NCBI GenBank assembly: GCA_049317545.1
Contig: JBMOIB010000001.1
Coordinates: 60,634 to 124,633, forward strand
Source: REEB506 sp049317545
GTDB lineage: Bacteria > Pseudomonadota > Alphaproteobacteria > Caulobacterales > Aquidulcibacteraceae
Length of the DNA: 64,000 nt
Direction: 5' to 3'
The notes under the pieces were generated by a model. It worked only from the letters and a program-made list of their open reading frames with translations, was not told the origin of the DNA and made no database searches. A program made the translations under genes and the position numbers. Of the stretch, positions 7,564 to 18,872 are shown in pieces; within the stretch, counting starts at the first letter, position 1, and each line of letters opens with the position of its first letter.

Positions 7564-8711
7564 GCGGCTCTCACGCGCCGCTCGGCATCTACGTTCATTG
7601 GCCCTTTTGCGCCCGCATCTGTCCGTATTGCGACTTCAACGTCTATCGCCAGCGCGGGACCGACCCGCGGGACCTGCTTGCCGCCATCAGCGCCGACGCC
7701 GCTGGCCATGCCGCACAGCTCGGCGCCCGTCCCGCGGCGACGGTGTTTCTCGGCGGCGGCACGCCCTCGCTCATGGAGTCCGATGACGTCGCGCGCCTGA
7801 TCGCGGCGATCGACCAAGCCTTTCCGCTGGCCGCAGACGTCGAGATCACGCTCGAGGCGAACCCAGAGGACCGCGCGCGGTTCGACGCCTTCGTCCGCGC
7901 AGGGGTGACGCGGCTTTCGATCGGCCTCCAGGCCCTCGTCGACGCTGACCTCTCGGCGCTCGGTCGCACCCACGATTCCGCGGCAGGACGCGCGGCGGTT
8001 GAGGACGCGGCCGCGACTGGCGCGCGGGTTTCGGTCGATCTGATCTACGCCCGCCATGGTCAGGCGCCGCAAGCCTGGGCCGATGAGCTTGGCGCTGCGC
8101 TGGCGCTGCCGGTCGAGCATTTTTCGCTGTACCAGCTCACCATCGAGACGGGCACGGCCTTCGAGCGCGCCGTGCGTCGCGGCCGGATCGCGCCGCCGCC
8201 GGCCGAAGCCGCCGCCGATCTCTACGCGCTGACACAGGCCCTTTGCGACGCCGCTGGCGCGCCCGCGTACGAGGTCTCCAACCACGCGCGCGGACCCGCT
8301 GCGCAATCCCGGCACAATCGCCTCTACTGGGAGGGCGCCGACTGGCTCGGACTGGGGCCTGGCGCGCACGGGCGCATTCCGCTCGAAGGGGTGCGCACGG
8401 CGACGGTCGCGGCGCGCACGCCGGCCGCCTATGTCGCGGCGGTGGCGGCGCACGGCGTCGGCTGGGCCGAAACCGAGCCGCTGGATCCCGTCGACGAGGC
8501 CGAGGAGCGACTGATGATGGGGCTGCGCCTTCTTGATGGCGTCGCATTGGCGCCGCTGGAGGCGCGCCGAGGGCGGCCGTTCGCGCGCGCGGCGCTGGAC
8601 GATCTGATTGGTGGAGGGCTCGTCGTTTTTGACGGCGTTACGCTTCGCGTCACCGCCGAAGGGCGCCTTTTGACCGACCGGATCGCGCGCGAGCTTTGCC
8701 TCGCGCCTTGA
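7560..8711 (+). CDS. hemW: radical SAM haem chaperone HemW
   Basis: A 383-residue HemN-like radical SAM protein. The iron-sulphur motif C-x3-C-x2-C is in FCARICPYCDF (residues about 18-28), preceded by GIYVHWPFC. GGGTPSLM, EITLEANPED and VTRLSIGLQAL are the expected radical-SAM core strands, and YEVSNHARG and LGLGPGAHG mark the C-terminal part. It lacks the extra N-terminal region of true HemN, so it is the HemW haem-transfer type rather than a coproporphyrinogen oxidase. Start is GTG at 7560, overlapping the rdgB stop by four bases; the frame is open further upstream but only within rdgB. Translational coupling with rdgB is likely. Confidence 0.93.
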   Translation: MSGSHAPLGIYVHWPFCARICPYCDFNVYRQRGTDPRDLLAAISADAAGHAAQLGARPAATVFLGGGTPSLMESDDVARLIAAIDQAFPLAADVEITLEANPEDRARFDAFVRAGVTRLSIGLQALVDADLSALGRTHDSAAGRAAVEDAAATGARVSVDLIYARHGQAPQAWADELGAALALPVEHFSLYQLTIETGTAFERAVRRGRIAPPPAEAAADLYALTQALCDAAGAPAYEVSNHARGPAAQSRHNRLYWEGADWLGLGPGAHGRIPLEGVRTATVAARTPAAYVAAVAAHGVGWAETEPLDPVDEAEERLMMGLRLLDGVALAPLEARRGRPFARAALDDLIGGGLVVFDGVTLRVTAEGRLLTDRIARELCLAP

Positions 8712-8742
8712 CGCCATGGTCGGGGCGGGCCACGTCGCGCAC

Positions 8743-9183
8743 ATGCGCTATCTCCACACCATGGTCCGCGTGAAGGACCTCGACGCCGCCCTCGATTTCT
8801 ATTGCGCCAAGCTCGGTCTCGAAGAGGTCCGCCGGTTCGACAATCCAGGCGGCCGGTTTACGCTGGTGTTTCTTTCGGCTCCCGGCGACCTCGAGGCCGC
8901 CCGCGCCGGCGCCGCGCCGATGGTCGAACTCACCTACAATTACGACCCTGAGGATTATCAAGGCGGGCGCAACTTCGGTCATTTGGCCTATGAGGTCGAT
9001 GACATCTACGCCGCCTGCGCGCGCCTTCAGGCCGGCGGGGTAACGATCAATCGACCGCCGCGGGATGGGCGCATGGCCTTTGTCCGGTCGCCGGACGGCA
9101 TCTCCATTGAATTGCTCCAGAAGGGGCCGGCCCTTGGTCCCGCCGAGCCGTGGGCGTCCGCGCCCAACGTCGGGGCCTGGTAG
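8743..9183 (+). CDS. gloA: lactoylglutathione lyase (glyoxalase I) family protein
   Basis: A 146-residue vicinal-oxygen-chelate protein starting MRYLHTMVRVKDLDAALDFY. The four metal ligands expected for bacterial glyoxalase I are recognisable: His5, the Glu of VELTYNY, the His of FGHLAYEV and the Glu of SIELLQ. The DPEDYQGGRNFGH segment and the glutathione-pocket region agree with GloA. It converts the methylglyoxal-glutathione hemithioacetal to S-lactoylglutathione. I chose this ATG over one nine codons upstream (8716) because the family begins MRxLHTM. The gene follows hemW closely and is probably cotranscribed. Confidence 0.88.
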   Translation: MRYLHTMVRVKDLDAALDFYCAKLGLEEVRRFDNPGGRFTLVFLSAPGDLEAARAGAAPMVELTYNYDPEDYQGGRNFGHLAYEVDDIYAACARLQAGGVTINRPPRDGRMAFVRSPDGISIELLQKGPALGPAEPWASAPNVGAW

Positions 9184-9270
9184 AACCGGCCGCAGCGAGG
9201 TTGCAATGAGCGCCGGCGCGGCTAAGACAGGCGCGCCGCGCGTCCAGCGCTCGCCACGTCCGGGGTTCTC

Positions 9271-10155
9271 ATGTCGATTCTCGTCACCGCCGCCACCCGC
9301 GTCATCTGCCAGGGCTTCACCGGCAAGAACGGAACGTTCCACTCCGAGCAAGCGATCGCCTACGGCACCAAGATGACCGGCGGGGTTTCGCCCGGCAAAG
9401 GCGGCGGATCGCACCTAGGCCTGCCGATCTTCAACTCGGTCGCCGAAGCCAAGGAAAAGGCCGGGGCGGACGCCACGGTGATCTACGTCCCGCCGCCGGG
9501 CGCGGCCGCCGCCATCGAAGAGGCGATCGACGCCGAGATCCCGCTGATCGTGTGCATCACCGAAGGCATTCCCGTGCTCGACATGGTTCGGGTCAAAGCC
9601 AAACTCGAGAAGTCGTCCTCGCGTCTGATCGGGCCGAACTGCCCCGGCGTCTTGACGCCGAACGAGTGCAAGATCGGCATCATGCCCGGCTCGATCTTCA
9701 AGAAGGGCAATGTCGGCATCGTCTCACGTTCGGGCACGCTGACCTATGAAGCCGTGTTCCAGACGTCGAACGAAGGCCTTGGCCAATCCACCGCCGTCGG
9801 CATCGGCGGCGATCCGGTCAAGGGCACCGAGTTCATCGACATGCTGGAGATGTTCCTGGCCGATCCGGAAACGCACTCGATCATCATGATCGGGGAAATC
9901 GGCGGCAGCGCGGAAGAAGACGCCGCCCAGTTCCTCGCCGACGAAGCCAAGAAGGGCCGCAAGAAGCCGATGGTCGGCTTCATCGCCGGCCGCACGGCCC
10001 CTCCCGGCCGCCGCATGGGCCACGCCGGCGCGATCATTTCGGGCGGCAAAGGCGATGCGGGCTCGAAGGTCGCCGCCATGGAAGCCGCGGGCATCAAAGT
10101 CGCGCCGCACCCGGCCGCTCTCGGACGCACGATGGTCGAAGTCCTGAAGGGCTGA
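9271..10155 (+). CDS. sucD: succinyl-CoA synthetase (ADP-forming) alpha subunit
   Basis: A 294-residue SucD. The CoA-binding Rossmann region runs from residue 1 (VICQGFTGKNGTFHSEQA) through GVSPGKGG and IGPNCPGVL; the phosphorylated histidine lies in RRMGHAGAIISGG near residue 250; the family ending HPAALGRTMVEVL is intact. It forms a heterotetramer with SucC and makes ATP/GTP from succinyl-CoA in the citric acid cycle. Normally sucC is immediately upstream; here the upstream gene is gloA, so sucC must be elsewhere. The sucA-sucB-lpd genes are about 6 kb downstream, separated by polysaccharide genes. Confidence 0.96.
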   Translation: MSILVTAATRVICQGFTGKNGTFHSEQAIAYGTKMTGGVSPGKGGGSHLGLPIFNSVAEAKEKAGADATVIYVPPPGAAAAIEEAIDAEIPLIVCITEGIPVLDMVRVKAKLEKSSSRLIGPNCPGVLTPNECKIGIMPGSIFKKGNVGIVSRSGTLTYEAVFQTSNEGLGQSTAVGIGGDPVKGTEFIDMLEMFLADPETHSIIMIGEIGGSAEEDAAQFLADEAKKGRKKPMVGFIAGRTAPPGRRMGHAGAIISGGKGDAGSKVAAMEAAGIKVAPHPAALGRTMVEVLKG

Positions 10156-10161
10156 GGCGGC

Positions 10162-10641
10162 GTGTCGATCGCCCCGATCGAGCCTGCGCACTTTCCCGCA
10201 GTCCTGGCGTTGAACGAGGCGGTCGTTGAAAAGACCGGGCCGCTCGATGCGGCCCGGTTGGCCTGGATGATCAGCGAGTCTTTTCAGGCCGTGCAGGTCG
10301 GCGACGGCGGCGACGCGTTCATGATCGCGTTTGCGGAAGGGTCCGCCTACGACAGCCCGAACTATCGCTGGCTGTCAGCGCGCTATCCGCGCTTCACCTA
10401 TGTGGACCGGATCGTCGTCGCGCCGCATGCCCGCGGGCGTGGGCTAGCGCGCGCGCTCTATCTCAATCTGATCGCGGCAACCGCCGCGTCCGGGCGTCCC
10501 GTCGTGACCTGCGAAGTCAACCTGCAGCCGCCCAATCCAGGCTCGGATGCTTTCCACGCGGCTTTGGGATTTTCCGAAGTCGGCCGCGGATCGCCCGACG
10601 GCGGGACAAAAACCGTCCGGTATCTCGCGCGCTCTATCTAA
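10162..10641 (+). CDS. GNAT family N-acetyltransferase
   Basis: A 159-residue GNAT protein starting at GTG, six bases after sucD. The acetyl-CoA site is IVVAPHARGRGLARALY (motif A, R-G-x-G-x-A), with the preceding beta-4 strand FTYVDRI. The C-terminal segment CEVNLQPPNPGSDAFHAALGF matches the N-x-P-x-S-x-x-F pattern of the YhhY/COG3818-like group. The substrate is not known. Position suggests cotranscription with sucD, and a link to succinyl or acetyl metabolism would be guesswork. Its TAA overlaps the stop of the convergent flippase gene. Confidence 0.85.
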   Translation: MSIAPIEPAHFPAVLALNEAVVEKTGPLDAARLAWMISESFQAVQVGDGGDAFMIAFAEGSAYDSPNYRWLSARYPRFTYVDRIVVAPHARGRGLARALYLNLIAATAASGRPVVTCEVNLQPPNPGSDAFHAALGFSEVGRGSPDGGTKTVRYLARSI

Positions 10642-12119
10642 GCTCGCGCGGGTTCGCCCGGAGCGGGGGCAGGCGGCCTCACGAAAGCCACGCGCGCGCG
10701 CGTCCAACGCGGAAAGACCAAGACCAGCACGGCCGCGTACGTCGCCGCGCCGCCAGCGGCGACGAGCGTTAGCCGCACGAGGTCCGTCAGGGTTGGCGCA
10801 ACGGCGTGCAGGACCCAAGCCGGCGCCGCCATCGCCGCCGCCGCGACGAAGGCCGGCGCAGCGGCGCTGACGCCCGCCATCGGGCTGACCCCGATCGCGC
10901 GCGCAACGATGAAGAGCGAGGCGCCCGCGCCCGCGACGCTCGCGACAAGCGCGCCAGTCGCTGCGCCGACGAGCCCGGCGCCCGCGCCGATCCAGACCGC
11001 TGCGGCCGTGACGACGAAATCGGCGATCGTCAGCATCAGGACGGCGCGCGTACGCCCGAGCGCGGTCAGAACTGCGGCGCGGAAATGCGCGAACGGCGCC
11101 GCAAGCCCGGCAAGCGCCGCCAGAGGCAGAAGCGAAGCCGCGGCGGCGTACCGGTCGTCGAACAGCAGTCGACCGAGTTCCGCGCTTACCAGCGCCAGTC
11201 CGACGAAGGCGGGCGCGCAGAGCAAAGCCGCGAGGCTGGTCAACTCCAGATACTGACGAGCGCGGCCCGCGCTGTCGTCGCGCAGCGCCGACAGGATCGG
11301 CGCCCAGGCGACGTTCAACGGCGCGGTGACGACGGCGTGGGCGGCGTCGATCACGCGATCGGCGACGCGCAGCACGCCGAGCGCTTCGAGCCCGAGGCGC
11401 GCGCCGACGATGACGTCCGTCACCCGCGCCAGGAGGCCGTTCACGATGTGCGCACCCCAAAGACGCATGATCGTCGGCGCGCGGCTGCGCAATTGCGCCG
11501 ACGGCGCAGCCAACGCGGGCCGCGTTGGGCCTGCCTTGGGGTACAACAGGGCGATCATGGCGAGCGCCGCCGCGATGCGCTGCACCGCCAAAGCGGCAGG
11601 CGCAAATGGCGAGACGACGCAGACCAAAGCCGCGCCCGCGCCAGCCAGGGCGCCGCCCATGGTGCGCGCCGCATAGTCCCGGAACGCGAGCCGCTGCAGG
11701 ACGCCAGCTTCGAGAACCGCTTGCACGGCGGCGAGCGGCATCGTCACGCCGAGCAGCGGCAACACCAGGGCGAGATCCGGCGCATCGATAGCGCGCGCAA
11801 GCGGCGCAGCGAGAAGGGCGAGCCCCGCCCAGGCCAGCAGGGCGAGAACGAGCGCGGCGGTGAAGACTTCCGCGACGGGCCGCCCCTGCGAGTCGCGCGC
11901 TTGGACGAGATGGTCCGTCACAGCCTGGCGGCCCTGCGCGGCGACAACGTCCACCGCAAGAGCGGCGATCGCGAAGACGCCGAACGCAGCGGGCGAGAGT
12001 TTGTCTGCGAGGACCAGAAAAACGCCGAAACCGACGGACTGGGCCACACCGATCGCGACGAGATTCCAGGAGAACGCCCGTCCGGCCGCGCCGACGACGG
12101 ATCCGTCGCCGGTCGTCAT
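10638..12119 (-). CDS. Wzx-like polysaccharide flippase (MOP superfamily)
   Basis: A 493-residue integral membrane protein with about 12-14 hydrophobic segments. The start GRAFSWNLVAIGVAQSVGFGVFLVLADKLSPAAFGVFAIA is the typical first hairpin of Wzx/lipopolysaccharide-biosynthesis MOP transporters, with L-x-P-x-x-F-G-x-F as the family signature; a second MOP half begins near residue 300. It should flip undecaprenyl-linked oligosaccharides across the inner membrane. The ATG overlaps the TGA of the upstream trifunctional glycosyltransferase (ATGA), so the two are translationally coupled and act on the same glycan. The reading frame extends further upstream into that gene; the overlap marks the real start. 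Confidence 0.85.
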   Translation of the reverse strand: MTTGDGSVVGAAGRAFSWNLVAIGVAQSVGFGVFLVLADKLSPAAFGVFAIAALAVDVVAAQGRQAVTDHLVQARDSQGRPVAEVFTAALVLALLAWAGLALLAAPLARAIDAPDLALVLPLLGVTMPLAAVQAVLEAGVLQRLAFRDYAARTMGGALAGAGAALVCVVSPFAPAALAVQRIAAALAMIALLYPKAGPTRPALAAPSAQLRSRAPTIMRLWGAHIVNGLLARVTDVIVGARLGLEALGVLRVADRVIDAAHAVVTAPLNVAWAPILSALRDDSAGRARQYLELTSLAALLCAPAFVGLALVSAELGRLLFDDRYAAAASLLPLAALAGLAAPFAHFRAAVLTALGRTRAVLMLTIADFVVTAAAVWIGAGAGLVGAATGALVASVAGAGASLFIVARAIGVSPMAGVSAAAPAFVAAAAMAAPAWVLHAVAPTLTDLVRLTLVAAGGAATYAAVLVLVFPRWTRARVAFVRPPAPAPGEPARA

Positions 12120-15100
12120 GGCGATCGTGCGGCGTCGTCGACGCCAAGGCGGCGTCCGAAGGTCTCGAGGGACATCGACGCATCCACTTCGATCCGCGGC
12201 AGCGCAAGCGGATCGTTCGAGAGATCGCTGATCCCTGACGATGCGCAAAGGCCGAGCGCATAGCCGCTGGCCCGGATCGCCGCGCGAACCGCGGCGTCGC
12301 CGCCCCCGTGCGGGTAGCAGAACACTGTCGCGTCGACGCCCAGTCGCTCGCGCAGGGTCGCGCGGCTGCGCCGCGCTTCAGCGTGGGCGAGGCGGATGGG
12401 TGCGCGCGTGAGCCGCGTGTGGCTCGCGCCATGCGCGCCGATTTCAACGCCTTCCGCGCGCAGGCGGGCAAGGTCGGGCCAATCGAGCAAAGGCGCGGCG
12501 ACGCCATCCCAATCGGCGACGCCGCCGACCTTGTCGGTCACGACGAAGAGCGAAGCCCCAAATCCATGGCGCTGCAGGATCGGCCAGGCCGCCTCGGCGA
12601 AGTCGACGTAGCCGTCGTCGAAGGAAAAGATCACCGGCCGTCCCGGAAGCGGCTGGCATGCGGAGATCGCCGCGCCCCATTGCGTCAGTGTGGGCGTCCA
12701 GAATCCATGGCGGCGAAGAAGCCTCACCTGTGCTTCGAACGTTTCTGGCGACACGGCGTAGCGCGCCAAACCGGCGTGCGGCGCGTCCGTGACGCGGTGA
12801 TACATGAGGATCGGGGTCGCGCAGCCGGCGCGCGTGGAAAAGGCGCGCGTGCGCGGGAGCGCCGCGCCGTCCCACATGACGTCGCGGGCGACCCGCGGCG
12901 AGAGCTGCGCGGTCAATGGCGCCTGTGTGCGGATCGGCGTCGCTGCGGCTCCACGGACGAAGGCCTGCACACGATACAGCGGCGTCGCAATCTCGTGCGC
13001 CAGCGCCAGTCCCGGCGTTTCGGCGAACACGGCGCCGATCGTCTTCGATCCGATGTCATGGCCCCAATCGAAGCCGGGCTCGTGCGGATCGTCGTTGACG
13101 AGATTGGCGTGCGTGAGGATGACCCGCCCGCCCGGCGCCAACGCCTCCGCGACCCGCGCGGCGAATGCGGCGAGCGCCGCGCGGTCGGGCGCGTAGTAGA
13201 GCACTTCCGCGCAGAAGATCACGTCGAACGGGCCGGATGGCAGCGGATCTGCGAAAAGGTCGACGCATGTGAACCGTACGTCGGCGTTGGCCGTTCTGGC
13301 GCGGGCCCGAGCGAGCGCCTCTTGCGAAATGTCGGCGGCGACGAGTGCGCCGACGCGCGGGGCCAGCCGCTGCGTAAAATGCCCCTCGGCGCAGGCCAGT
13401 TCGAGCACGCGCGCCCGCGGCTGGTCGGGAAGCAGCGACAAGGCGTGCGCGTACTTCTCGACTTCGTATTCGCTTTCATACGCCCACGGATCCGCGGCGC
13501 CGAAGAACGAGTCCCACGCGTCGCGGGCCCGGACGTTGGATGGGCGCAGCGCCGCTCCGGACGAAACAATCTCGTCGGTGTCAGCAGCGGGCGGCGGCGG
13601 CCATGTTCCGGAACTGGCGCCCGTCGCCACGGCGTCTCGGAGCGCGCGTCGAATCCGATGGCCAAGAAGGGCCCGCGCGTGCGGCCAGGTGAAGCGGCGG
13701 TCGCGCAGTCCGTAGCCCTTGATGTCGACCACGCGTCGTGCTGCCGCCACGAGCGCGCGCGGCGTCATCGTGCGAAGGGCCAGGTCGAGCAGAAGCCGCG
13801 GCGGCGCGGACTGCGCGGCTTCAGCCGCGGCCGCTCCGAAGCTCGTCGGGCCGTCGCCGGAGCCGGTCGCCAACGCGACGCCGATTGGACCGCGGCGGTC
13901 GGACACCTGCGCCACAAGACATTCCGCGCCGGGCGGCGGCGAAGCGATCGCGGCGGCGTGACGCATGCCGCCGGTCACGGTCCCGACGGCTTCGTCCGCC
14001 CCCCACGGCGCAGCTCCAAAAATCCGACGTTTGACCGCGAAGTAGGCGAGGCCGCGCACGCGTGCGGCGCTGTCCTCGGGGAATGCGCGCGACAAAAGGG
14101 CGGCAAGGCGAGGCCCCACCTCCGGCCAGGCGCGGCGCAGACCGGCGACGTCGCCGGTCGCAAAAATCACCATGGCGTCGGCCATCAGCGCGCCCGCCGA
14201 GTCCGGGTCGAGATCCCAGACGGGAGCGGGTTGGACGTACGCGAACGCGGCCGTCGGATCGAGGCCCGCGACGGCGGCGCGCGCGCCGGACCAGAGCAGG
14301 AACGTCAGCTGATGATAGGCGAGATCGTCCGCGCCGGCCCCGTTGGCGTGGGCAGGCGCCGCGGCGACGACACGCGTATCGCGTTGCGCGCCGCGCGCAA
14401 GGACGGCGAGGTGATTGCGGGCGAGTGCGTCGATCTCCCGCGACAGCGAGCCGGGCGTCGCGTGGTAGTCCGCGACATGCGCCTCTGTCGTCGCGAACCG
14501 CGCGCCTGTTCGCGCCGTCCGCATCCAGAAGTCCCAGTCCTCGCTCGAGCGCAGGCTCAGATCGAAACCTTCCAGCCCCGAAGCGATTCTTCGGCGCACG
14601 GTCGCGCTGTGCAGCGCGAAGGCGCTCTGGCGCGCGAGGGTCGCAAAAGGGATCGCAAGGTCGCCGCGCGGGAACGTACGGGCGCGACCGCGGGCATCAA
14701 TCCAGCGCGTCCGCCCGACATGGACGTCGGCCGATGGGTCAGCGGCGATCGATGCGGCGAACGCGGCCAGGGCGCGGGGAGCCAAGGCGTCGTCCGCATC
14801 CAGGAAAACCAGCCATTCGCCCCGGGCTTGCCGCAGCCCCCGGTTCCGGGTGCAGCTTACGCCGGCAGGCCCGCCCGGCGCGCTCGTAGAGGCGTCGAAC
14901 GTGGGCAGGATGACGAAGCGCCGATCGCCGCGGGTCGCGCGATTGGCGGCGGCGATCGTTTCGTCCGTCGATCCGTCATCGACCAATATGGCTTCCCAGA
15001 ATGGCGCGCGCCGCTGCCGGCGCAGGCTCGCCACCGTGCGCGCGACCGTTCGAGCCGCGTTGCGCATCGGAACGATAATGGAAAAACTGGGCGCGCAAGG

Positions 15101-15151
15101 GTCTGGCGCGGCCGCTATCGCCTCTGGTTGCGCGGTAGTGCCGTCGAACAT
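12116..15151 (-). CDS. fused glycosyltransferase 2 / methyltransferase / NodB-type polysaccharide deacetylase
   Basis: A 1011-residue protein with three enzyme domains. Residues about 22-250: GT2 (FSIIVPMRNAARTV, LVDDGSTDE at ~55, FLDADDA at ~115, SEDWDFW). Residues about 250-540: a linker region of unknown fold. Residues about 545-740: class I SAM methyltransferase resembling NodS (AWDSFFGAADPWAYESEYE, motif I VLELACAEGHFTQ at ~582, VILTHANLVNDDPHEPGFDW). Residues about 775-1000: polysaccharide deacetylase (ILMYHRVTD, FSFDDGYVDF at ~840, EIGAHGASHTRL, VFCYPHGGG). The Asp pair and both metal histidines of the deacetylase are present. No membrane helices or signal peptide are seen, so it should act in the cytoplasm on a lipid-linked or nucleotide sugar. 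It is coupled to a Wzx flippase. Confidence 0.88.
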   Translation of the reverse strand: MFDGTTAQPEAIAAAPDPCAPSFSIIVPMRNAARTVARTVASLRRQRRAPFWEAILVDDGSTDETIAAANRATRGDRRFVILPTFDASTSAPGGPAGVSCTRNRGLRQARGEWLVFLDADDALAPRALAAFAASIAADPSADVHVGRTRWIDARGRARTFPRGDLAIPFATLARQSAFALHSATVRRRIASGLEGFDLSLRSSEDWDFWMRTARTGARFATTEAHVADYHATPGSLSREIDALARNHLAVLARGAQRDTRVVAAAPAHANGAGADDLAYHQLTFLLWSGARAAVAGLDPTAAFAYVQPAPVWDLDPDSAGALMADAMVIFATGDVAGLRRAWPEVGPRLAALLSRAFPEDSAARVRGLAYFAVKRRIFGAAPWGADEAVGTVTGGMRHAAAIASPPPGAECLVAQVSDRRGPIGVALATGSGDGPTSFGAAAAEAAQSAPPRLLLDLALRTMTPRALVAAARRVVDIKGYGLRDRRFTWPHARALLGHRIRRALRDAVATGASSGTWPPPPAADTDEIVSSGAALRPSNVRARDAWDSFFGAADPWAYESEYEVEKYAHALSLLPDQPRARVLELACAEGHFTQRLAPRVGALVAADISQEALARARARTANADVRFTCVDLFADPLPSGPFDVIFCAEVLYYAPDRAALAAFAARVAEALAPGGRVILTHANLVNDDPHEPGFDWGHDIGSKTIGAVFAETPGLALAHEIATPLYRVQAFVRGAAATPIRTQAPLTAQLSPRVARDVMWDGAALPRTRAFSTRAGCATPILMYHRVTDAPHAGLARYAVSPETFEAQVRLLRRHGFWTPTLTQWGAAISACQPLPGRPVIFSFDDGYVDFAEAAWPILQRHGFGASLFVVTDKVGGVADWDGVAAPLLDWPDLARLRAEGVEIGAHGASHTRLTRAPIRLAHAEARRSRATLRERLGVDATVFCYPHGGGDAAVRAAIRASGYALGLCASSGISDLSNDPLALPRIEVDASMSLETFGRRLGVDDAARSP

Positions 15152-15282
15152 CGGGGGTGCGCCCAGCGGAATTGAGCCCGATTCTGGGCTCTCTCATTCC
15201 TTACCGATGAGGTGCTTCCGCTTCGCAAACGCGAAAGGTTAGCGGTCGGTAAACAGCGCGCGCATAGCGTCTCGACTTAGTC

Positions 15283-15717
15283 TCAGAAATCGAGCGCGTT
15301 AAGATCTGGCTGCACCAAAGACCGCCGCGCGAGAGGGCTGAAAAGATGGTCTTTCGTGAAATAGCGCAAGGGGAAAGCGCGATCCGCCGCTGGCGTGGCT
15401 AGGAGGCGCGCAAACGTCCTTTCCACCGGTTCGTCAGCCGGGGCGTCGGCAAGCGCACGCCGCAAAAGGCGAAGATAAAACCGGGTCAAGGTTTCGTGAT
15501 AGCCGCTAGCCGCTGTATTCTGAACGCCGACCGCTTCGTTGTAGGAGCGAATGATCTGCGGCAGCTCGACGTCGAGATCGAGATCCGGCCGCGCGCTGAG
15601 CAGATACAGCGTCGCGCCGAGATGGGCTTCATGGGTCCATTCCGCCTTCGGCAACGTGTGCGCCAACAGCGCTTCCGCCAAAGCGCGGAGATCCTCGAGG
15701 GTCGCGGAGGTCGTCAT
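15283..15717 (-). CDS. conserved hypothetical protein (WTHEAH / YHETLT family)
   Basis: A 144-residue soluble protein starting MTTSATLEDL. Recognisable conserved-looking blocks are AEWTHEAHLGATLYLL (residues about 24-40), IIRSYNEAVGVQNTAASGYHETLTRFYL (about 55-83) and FPLRYFTKDHLFSPLAR near the C-terminus. I recall similar proteobacterial proteins annotated only as hypothetical; the histidines in WTHxxH and GYHETLT could coordinate a metal, which is inference. The frame is open to 15885, but that would overlap the divergent sucA gene, so the internal ATG is preferred; no strong Shine-Dalgarno confirms it. It diverges from sucA across 139 bases. Confidence 0.7.
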   Translation of the reverse strand: MTTSATLEDLRALAEALLAHTLPKAEWTHEAHLGATLYLLSARPDLDLDVELPQIIRSYNEAVGVQNTAASGYHETLTRFYLRLLRRALADAPADEPVERTFARLLATPAADRAFPLRYFTKDHLFSPLARRSLVQPDLNALDF

Positions 15718-15856
15718 GCGCGTTTCGCCGCAACCGGCCGTCTTGGCCAAACGTCTCCTCTGCGGCCTCTTTCGCAACGCGTCAACGCGGCCTAAAAGAT
15801 GCGCCGTGCGAGAAAAGCACCCATATTCCCGCGAAGTCGATTGAAGGACATTCCCG

Positions 15857-18832
<2,976 letters not shown>

Positions 18833-18872
18833 GCCGCGTCCCTCACGAGATCTGAACAAGGGTGAGTTGAAA

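Noticed and set aside
12116..15151. interpretation as a Nod-factor synthesis gene
   Set aside because: The GT2 domain lacks the membrane helices and sequence of NodC chitin-oligosaccharide synthase, and no nodA acyltransferase or nodIJ is nearby.
12308..15175. 955-codon plus-strand frame opposite the trifunctional glycosyltransferase
   Set aside because: Antisense shadow; the minus strand encodes three complete enzyme domains.
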